A stretch of DNA of 64,000 nucleotides from Gnetum montanum (Eukaryota; Streptophyta; Gnetopsida; Gnetales; Gnetaceae): assembly GCA_015680685.1 (NCBI GenBank), contig MNCI01030018.1, positions 2,892 through 66,891 on the forward strand, read 5' to 3'. The notes beneath the pieces were generated by a model. The model saw only the letters and a program-made list of their open reading frames with translations. It ran no database searches and was not told the origin of the DNA. Within the stretch, counting starts at the first letter, position 1. Each line of letters begins with the position of its first letter. The translations under genes were made by a program, and so were the position numbers. Positions 57,166 through 64,000 of the stretch are shown one piece after another.

Positions 57166-57620
57166 TCATGCAACATCAGCAATATTAAGGGCCAATTTTA
57201 TGTTCATTGCACCTAATTCTGCTGCCAAGTAGTGAAATATGTATGGCATTTCCACCAACTCAACATGTTGGCTTAAGTTGCATACCTTGCAAAATTTCTT
57301 CTTCATGTTGTTGGGGGGAACAAGCAAATCACGTTTTGGCTTTTTAGGTGAAAACATAGTTGACAACAAATTTTCATGTTTTGAACAAACATCAACAACA
57401 TCGTAATCAGAACTTGTGTTTTCTATCATGTAATAAATAAGAAGCTCCATGAGAAATAATGGAATCACATTTCATTTCTTCAAATCCAATGCCTCCACCA
57501 ATTTTGTAGCCTTTTATGGGTTTCCTTGTAACAAGATTAATTGGTCTAGTTGTTCTTACTTGTACCAAATAATCAATTGATAAGAATTGATAGCACATTG
57601 TTGATCTTAACCTTACCCAT
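57166..57620 (-). pseudogene. RNA polymerase second-largest subunit fragment, Pol I-like (NRPA2)
   Basis: Reading down from 57620: CYQFLSIDYLVQVRTTRPIN, PIKGYKIGGGIGFEEM, CDSIISHGASYLLHDR. Then, after a frameshift near 57430, NTSSDYDVVDVCSKHENLLS, FCKVC and MPYIFHYLAAELGAMNIKLAL, with a stop at 57166. This is the conserved C-terminus of RPB2-type subunits ('GR-GGG-R-GEME-D', clamp zinc site, 'PY-F-LL-EL-AMNI'). The ending 'PYxFxYLAAELxAMNIKL' is that of Pol I rather than Pol II or III subunits as I know them. One zinc Cys is now His (CSKH). The enzyme transcribes rRNA in the nucleolus. Here only the last ~140 codons remain, frameshifted, with no upstream exons in view. Confidence 0.75.
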
Positions 57621-57639
57621 GCTAGGCATGGGGCCACGA

Positions 57640-58507
57640 TTTACTGGTCTAATTACTAGGGTATGGTTTCACGATTTGAACAATGGTGCTTTCAATGAGG
57701 GGTATCATGCAATGTTTAAATTATTTTCATCCATCAACAGTGTCTTACAACAAGGTTAAAAAAATTTACTACGACACTTCTAAGTGCAGTATGGACTCAG
57801 AGAATAATTTATTACACCTATAAGTAAAGAAAAAATGGAATCCCCTCCTTCCCAACCTTAAGATGACTATCCTAATGACTACCCTAAATAAATTACATTA
57901 CAATAGAATATTTGTTCCATGTTAATTAACTTTTCATACAATGTCAATGACATCTTATCTTTTAATTATGGGACACGTGGCACTTCAACTATCAAGGGGT
58001 GGTGGAGAACATGGTGCTGGTTATGTTGGGCATTATGGGAGTTAAGTAATAGCCTAGGTGATGGACGTAATCATCGTAATAGTGGCCAAAGTGAGGGTGT
58101 TGGACATAACCAACAAGTGCACAACTATAAGGGGAGGTTGTGACCAGTGACAAAGGATGATCAGGTAGATCCCTCTCTCTTTTGTAGTAGCAGCTTTGAA
58201 CTATGTGCTACAAATGGATTAGTAGTTGCAAGAAGAAGTAGGGTCTTCTTCCTTCTCATGCAGGTGGATGGTAGTAAGCACGAATGATGGCATGTGGCTC
58301 TTTATATGACATTAGATCTATAGGTGACTAGTGACATTAGCAAGTAGTGGAGACATTGCAAACTACAGCTAACAGTGTAGGCATAGTGGTAGTGAGCACA
58401 AGTGATGATGTGTGGTGCAACGGTGATGGTGATACATAACAGAAGGTAGCAGGGTGCATTGACTATCTGTGTGTTGTGTTAGCTCTAGCAGTGATAGTAG
58501 GTAGTTT
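57640..58507. other. Non-coding, partly low-complexity DNA
   Basis: From about 58150 the + strand is rich in GTAGTAG/GTGGTAG/TGATG-like imprecise triplets, similar to the tandem duplication that follows. No product was recognised. Confidence 0.35.
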
Positions 58508-58769
58508 CCCTAGGCAATGTGTGATAGTTGATATGTGGTGGCAGTAACTAGTGGTAGCAGAGACCAAGGGGTGGTAGCATTTTCATTGTGGGAATGACCT
58601 ATCTCTCTCCTATTAGCGATGGTCCATGTAGATAATGGTGGATGCATTTGCACATGGTATGTTAGAGGATCTTTTTGTGGTAGTCTCTCCTAGCAGATGT
58701 GTCAGCCCATAGTGCGCATCAGAGTATCTCCCAGTAGGTTCTATTAGCAAAAGGGTGGCAGATAGTACG

Positions 58770-58805
<36 letters not shown>

Positions 58806-60028
58806 TATCCTCCTCCTCCTCCTCCTTTATCCATGACATCAGATTACTAGTGGTATATGTGGAGATAGTAGTCAGCAACAACAACTATGGTAGCAACGAC
58901 AACACTCAACATGTCCCTACATAGTGCGGTTTCTATCCTTGCTGCTACAGGGTTTTTCTACCTAGGAAAAATCATGAATGACGGCAATTGATAATGAAAT
59001 AAATCTTTCTTTCTCCCTCTCTCAGCGGCTATAAGCAGCATTGACTATGGTAGTGTCCATGATAATGAAAAGGCATGGACTGATGGCAGCAACAAGAGAC
59101 TAGGGAAAAGTTTAAATTTTCTAGTTTCTTACTATATTTTCATTAAGTCTTAAAATTCAAGATAATTATTCAATTTAAGTCTTCCCAATTTTTAGTTTGA
59201 TTTATTATTTTAAAATGTCACAAAACCCTCTTTAGATAAGACTATTTTTGGGTTTCTGTACTTGTATAAGAGGCACCCTAGGCAATGTGTGACAGTTGAC
59301 GTGTGGTGGTAGTAACTAGTGGTAGCAGAGACCAAGGGGTGGTTGCATTCCCATTCTGGGAATGACCTCTCTCTCTCCTATTAGCGATGGTGCATGTAGA
59401 TAATGGTGGATGTGTTTGTATATGGTTTGTTAGAGGCTCTTTTGGTGGTAGTCTCTCCTAGAAGATGTGTTAGCCCATAGTGCGCATTAGAGTATCTCCC
59501 AGTAGGCTTTATCGGCAAAAGGGTGGTAGATAGTACAGGTCTCTCTCTCTCTCTCTCTCCTCCTCCTCCTCCTCCTCCTCCTTTATCCATGACATCAGCA
59601 TTACTAGTGGTATATGTGGAGATAGTAGTCAGGAATAATAACTATGGTAGCAATGACAACACTCAACATGTCCTTGCATAGTGGGGTTTCCGTCCTTGCT
59701 ACTACAAGGGTTTTTTGCCTAGGAAAAATCATGAATGGTAGCAGTTGATAATGAAATAAATCTCTCTCTCCCCCTTAGTGGCTACAAAAAGCATTGATTG
59801 TGGTAGTGTCCATGATAATGAAAAGGCATGGACTGATGGCAGCAACAAGAGGCCAAGGAAAAGTTTAAATTTTCTAGTTGCTTACTATATTTTCATTAAG
59901 TCTTAAAATTCAAGATAATTATTCAATTTAAGTCTCCCCAATTTTTAGTTTGATTTATTATTTTAAAATGTCACATAGCCCTCTCTAGCTAAGACTATTT
60001 TTGGGTTTTCGTACCCATATAAGAGGCA
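58508..60028 (+). repeat. ~760-bp tandem duplication with microsatellites
   Basis: Copy 1 (58508-59275) and copy 2 (59276-60028) each begin CCCTAGGCAATGTG and end AAGAGGCA. They align throughout with scattered substitutions and small length changes. CT runs (58772-58802; 59540-59559) and CCT runs (58809-58826; 59559-59582) differ in length between copies. The sequence after copy 2 starts again with CCCTAGG and then diverges. No ORF was recognised. Confidence 0.92.
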
Positions 60029-60687
60029 CCCTAGGTAGTAGTCTCCTCAAACAAGTTGTTTTCTTGATGTTGGTATGTTTGAAATTTATGTATCAATACA
60101 CATATGATTTTCATTATAATGGAAGTGAAATAGATTTATGATACACTTTTAATTATAATAAATTAAATTTTATTCATCATCTTACAAGTATTCATTGTTG
60201 AAAAGGAAGAAAAGAATAAAAAATCATTACCTGAAACTTATATAAAATAATGTGTTGGAGTCATTGATAATAAATTGGACCAATAAATATATCATAAGTA
60301 AGCTCTACCCAAGTGTACCACTATATAAAAATTTTGTACCATGATAATTGAAACCATGTGATGCTAAAATATGGCTAAACACATCAATAGAGACTCCTCA
60401 TATTCCCTTCCCTCATCTTTGTGAGATTTTGCAAATGAAGTTACATGAACGAACTGACCATTGAGGCTACCAGCCTACCATGATATAATATATTAGTTTC
60501 TAGCCTACCATGATATAGTATATTAGTTTCTAAAGAAAACATGTAAACATACTTTAAAACACATTCCAAAAAACCTATGAGACATTATTTCATCCACTCA
60601 TCATACTTGGTGTTCAGTTCCTATGACTATTCAATGTTTATGTGATAGTTATCAAAATGAGTTTTAAAAAATTGTGTTAACACCATT
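60029..60687. other. AT-rich intergenic DNA
   Basis: A short local direct repeat (CTAGCCTACCATGATATA, near 60471 and 60497) is the only structure noted. Confidence 0.35.
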
Positions 60688-61065
60688 NNNNNNNNNNNNN
60701 NNNNNNNNNNNNNNNNNNNNNNNNNNNNNNNNNNNNNNNNNNNNNNNNNNNNNNNNNNNNNNNNNNNNNNNNNNNNNNNNNNNNNNNNNNNNNNNNNNNN
60801 NNNNNNNNNNNNNNNNNNNNNNNNNNNNNNNNNNNNNNNNNNNNNNNNNNNNNNNNNNNNNNNNNNNNNNNNNNNNNNNNNNNNNNNNNNNNNNNNNNNN
60901 NNNNNNNNNNNNNNNNNNNNNNNNNNNNNNNNNNNNNNNNNNNNNNNNNNNNNNNNNNNNNNNNNNNNNNNNNNNNNNNNNNNNNNNNNNNNNNNNNNNN
61001 NNNNNNNNNNNNNNNNNNNNNNNNNNNNNNNNNNNNNNNNNNNNNNNNNNNNNNNNNNNNNNNNN
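60688..61065. other. Assembly gap (378 Ns)
   Basis: A run of unknown bases; anything reported across it is meaningless. Confidence 1.
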
Positions 61066-63119
61066 AATGTATTGATAGCTTAAATTTACAATGTGTCACA
61101 AAAATATGTTTAGAACCACAATTAGAGGCAAAAATTATAAGATGAAAACTTAGTCTTCAATAGTTTGCCCTTGGAAGACAAAGCTATCTTGCTTTCCAAT
61201 ACACAAAGTGTAACATCATCATTTGGAAAAAATTTTCAACTATAGGCACAAAAAAACAAGCACATGTAGAACTAGTTTGATGTGTACTACCTTCTGTGGA
61301 ATATCCTTCACATAAAAATTCACATGGACAAGATCTCCTTAAGTGAATGAACACATGAAATACAAATAACTATAGACACCATTCAAGAATGTGAAGGCAT
61401 TTGATGTGTTCACATGTCAACAAATAACAAGAGACATAATAATCAAATATGATAGAGCTAACTAAACACCAAAGAAGATAAAATTTTCATTTATTATTAA
61501 TTACAGATCTAGAAGAATAGGCATGACCTAGCTCAAAAGCTTCAAATTTTTACAACACTTTACTTGTCTCAATTGTTGCTAATCCAAAGTAGCTAGCTTT
61601 GCTGAGGTCAACATCATCATGTTTTAGTTTGAGGTGATCCTTTAATACAAGGCAAAGATTTTGTTAAATGTTCAATTTTAACACAATGACAACATCTTGG
61701 TTATCCTTCCTTTTGATTTCTACTAATGACTTGAGTTTCACAATAAGGCAAACTATTTTTACTAGTTGAATCTCTAAGATCTCTAGTGAATATAGCATAA
61801 CCTCACTCTCTAGTCCACCTCAAAACCTCCCCCTTCAAATAGGTCCTCATACTATAGAAATCATTAACAATTACAAATTTTCAAATCCCTAAATCAAGTA
61901 TAATAAACAATCTACAATTAGAATCCAAAAGTTGGGATAATAATTATAATATGAATGTCCCAAAATTAAGGATGATACTTACAACCTCATAGTGAAATGT
62001 ATTTATAGTTTGTTAGAAATAGATTTTAAAGGTTACAATTAAAGGAATGGCTATTAGAAAATCCCATTTTTTTGGGACAAGGCTAGAATGATGATGAAGA
62101 AGAATTAGAGGCATAACTAAGGGAGTTAAGTAGAATAATAAACTTGGCTTCATTATTCTCACAAAAAAATGGTAATCTTCAAAAACTAGGACAAACTACA
62201 TCATAGCTATCATTGGGTAAATACACCCAACAAAATCAGAAAAGATGGAATTTCCTAAAAGCTATGTTGAAAATCCATATGTAGTAATATGCAGCACTAG
62301 CCCATTAAAGGGTAGAAATGGCTAGCAATGTAACAAACCTATAAGAGTGAAGTGCACTACATGATGAGCTTTGATTATCTAAATAGTTTATTTAAAAATT
62401 CATATTTTTAAAGTGAAAAAACAAAGCTTGATATATAGCATGTGAGTAATGAAGGAGGAAAACATTATTAAGGTTTTATTTTTTCAAAATTGAGAAACTA
62501 GTGTAATAGAGAGAATTGTTGAATGAACTAAGAGTCATAATTAAGATTCTCCAATGAAGGATTGAACTTTAATCTCCTAACATTTGGTTATTGTTATTAC
62601 TTTTTTTTTGATATATTAATTCAATATCCAAGCATGCCAACATATTGTGTTGAAAACAAGTGAAATAGATGGATCTACTAATTTCTTTTGTAGCAATGAT
62701 TGAATGTACGACAATGTTATGGTCAACCAAAAATATCAATGATTGAATATTTTAAAACATTTTAAGGAGATACTTGCATGATTATTGTTTCTTGAACATA
62801 ACTTAAAATGGTTCTACATGATTTGGCTATTGTGTCCTTGTATCTTACAATATAGACTATCCTTATTGCTAAGGAGCAGTTACCTCAATTGGAAATTCAC
62901 TCATTTATTAAAAAATAAATTGGGAGTTTAGGCTATATGATTGAACCAATATTTTTCATCTCTAGAAACATAAATAGCATGTGAAATGACTAAAATAGAT
63001 TGATAATGGTTCCTCCTTCAGATACCTTAAACATCTTCTTGTGTTATCTTTATAATACTTTAAATTTTTTTGAAAAGAGTCTGTAAACCTTTGAACACAC
63101 ACACACATAATAGTCTATG
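61066..63119. other. AT-rich intergenic DNA
   Basis: No coding region or recognisable element was found. Confidence 0.35.
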
Positions 63120-64000
63120 AAGTTAATGAAACCTAATAAGGTGCTAGCATCAGCTGGGTGGCCAATAGATGTTTTCAGGGAATTTGGGGATATTGTTGTG
63201 GAAAATCTACTTGATGATGCTTCTAACTACATTTTGCGGTGGAAGTAAGTCGAAAGAAAATAAATTATTTTCAAATTCTTCTTATTCTGAAGGTGTTCTA
63301 CCCTTCATGTTTGACTCATTTTCATTTGATTGGGGTATGTAACACCCTCTTGAGGCTCTTTACTAAGTTACTTATGTATCATTTTGATTCTTTGGTTCCG
63401 AAATTGATGGCTAAGAATCAAGTTGGTTTCGTGATGGGTAGATACCTTCAAGACCATGTGATTCTACTATAAGAGATCCTACACTCCATTAAAAGAACAA
63501 AATTCCTTAGGATGTTCATAAAATTAGACATTACCAAAGCTTATGAAATCATTAGTTGGGAGGCTTTGAAGAAGGTGATGCTTTACAAGGGTTTCGCTCT
63601 AAGGTTTGTTAAGCTCTACTTACACCTACAACGTTTGCTAGATATATGTTAGATATAGATGGGAAATTTTTGGATTTTCATGGGATTGGACAAGGGCTAT
63701 GGTAAGGTAATCCATTATTCCCATTACGTTTCATTTTGGTGATGGATCTATTGTAACATTACTATGAGGCTAAGAGAATGGATGGGGTAGAAATTAGAGG
63801 AATTTTCTATCTTAGCAACACTATGCTGATGATATGGTGCTCCTTGCAAGAGCTACTATGCCTCAAGTTGGAGCTCTTCAGAGGGCCATGGTGTGCTTTA
63901 AGAAAGAGATTTTTTTGGACATAAACAAGGAAAAATCGATGTTTTATATGATTAATATAGAGGTGTGGGTTATAGGAAGGATCTTTCAAGTGCTCAGAAT
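63120..64000 (+). mobile_element. L1-type LINE fragment: reverse transcriptase (runs off window)
   Basis: From 63239 the + strand reads YPSCLTHFHLIGVCNTL, LFTKLL, LVPKLMAKNQVGFVMGR and LQDHVILL. After one stop (probably a mutated Gln codon, 63469-63471) it continues EILHSIKRTKF, MFIKLDITKAYE and ISWEALKKVM. These are the fingers/palm blocks of plant L1-type LINE RT. Further on, in another frame, HYADDMVLL (YADD at 63822-63833) is the catalytic box. Stops and frameshifts show a dead copy. The 5' end is not defined. Confidence 0.88.

Noticed and set aside
59381-59590. Gly-rich / Glu-Arg repeat peptide on the minus strand
   Set aside because: Simply the CCT and CT microsatellites translated.
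60674-61099. Long open frames on both strands across 60688-61065
   Set aside because: Created only by the run of Ns.
63102-63112. Short AC repeat as a CRISPR or satellite start
   Set aside because: Only a short dinucleotide run; no spacers or larger array.

Overview
The window looks like intergenic DNA of a large-genome seed plant, most likely a gymnosperm (conifer). Three things suggest this. There is an intron-containing TIR-NBS-LRR (TNL) resistance gene, a class absent from most monocots. Long, old, heavily mutated Ty3/gypsy retrotransposons are stacked in one orientation. The transposon DNA is AT-rich and CpG-poor, while the few gene-like islands keep CpG. No bacterial, organellar or CRISPR-like content is visible.

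Layout. 1-1430: unrecognised decayed DNA. 2231-3311 (-): a broken gene related to malectin-like/LRR receptors, plus a possible terminal exon for a small two-pass membrane protein. 3320-7100: AT-rich DNA with a tRNA-like (SINE-type) repeat and a CpG-rich island (about 5190-6330). 7100-29340: a pile of related minus-strand Ty3/gypsy elements. Copy A is a gag fragment. Copy B (9070-22431) carries both LTRs, a tRNA-Asp-type primer-binding site, and a coiled-coil extra ORF between integrase and the 3' LTR. Copy C (22432-28946) starts inside integrase. D is a leftover LTR piece. B's 3' LTR contains a solo LTR with a perfect 5-bp target duplication. 29340-31400: mostly unique DNA leading into a CpG-rich promoter region.

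31994-39748 (+): the one convincing, largely intact gene, a TNL immune receptor in about seven exons. It has an unusual ~284-residue Ser/Pro/Leu-rich tandem-repeat extension in front of the TIR domain, then TIR, NB-ARC, an LRR region split by a non-LRR island, and a ~390-residue post-LRR region in two exons. The small linker exon after NB-ARC is not resolved; a single unknown base lies beside it.

39750-44220: AT-rich DNA with a second, inverted SINE-type copy. 44225-55459 (-): gypsy copy E, with extra ORF, pol, gag, PBS and 5' LTR but no 3' LTR. Its integrase region holds a ~99-bp inverted duplication bordered by single Ns, which may be an assembly fault. 57166-57620 (-): a frameshifted C-terminal fragment of an RNA polymerase second-largest subunit, most like Pol I (NRPA2). 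58508-60028: a ~760-bp tandem duplication with CT and CCT microsatellites. 60688-61065: assembly gap. 63120-64000 (+): decayed L1-type LINE reverse transcriptase running off the window.

Most of the window is therefore dead repeats around one immune-receptor gene. The best candidates for something new are the repeat-bearing N-terminus of the TNL and, in the gypsy family, an LTR-like promoter module placed just upstream of the extra ORF.
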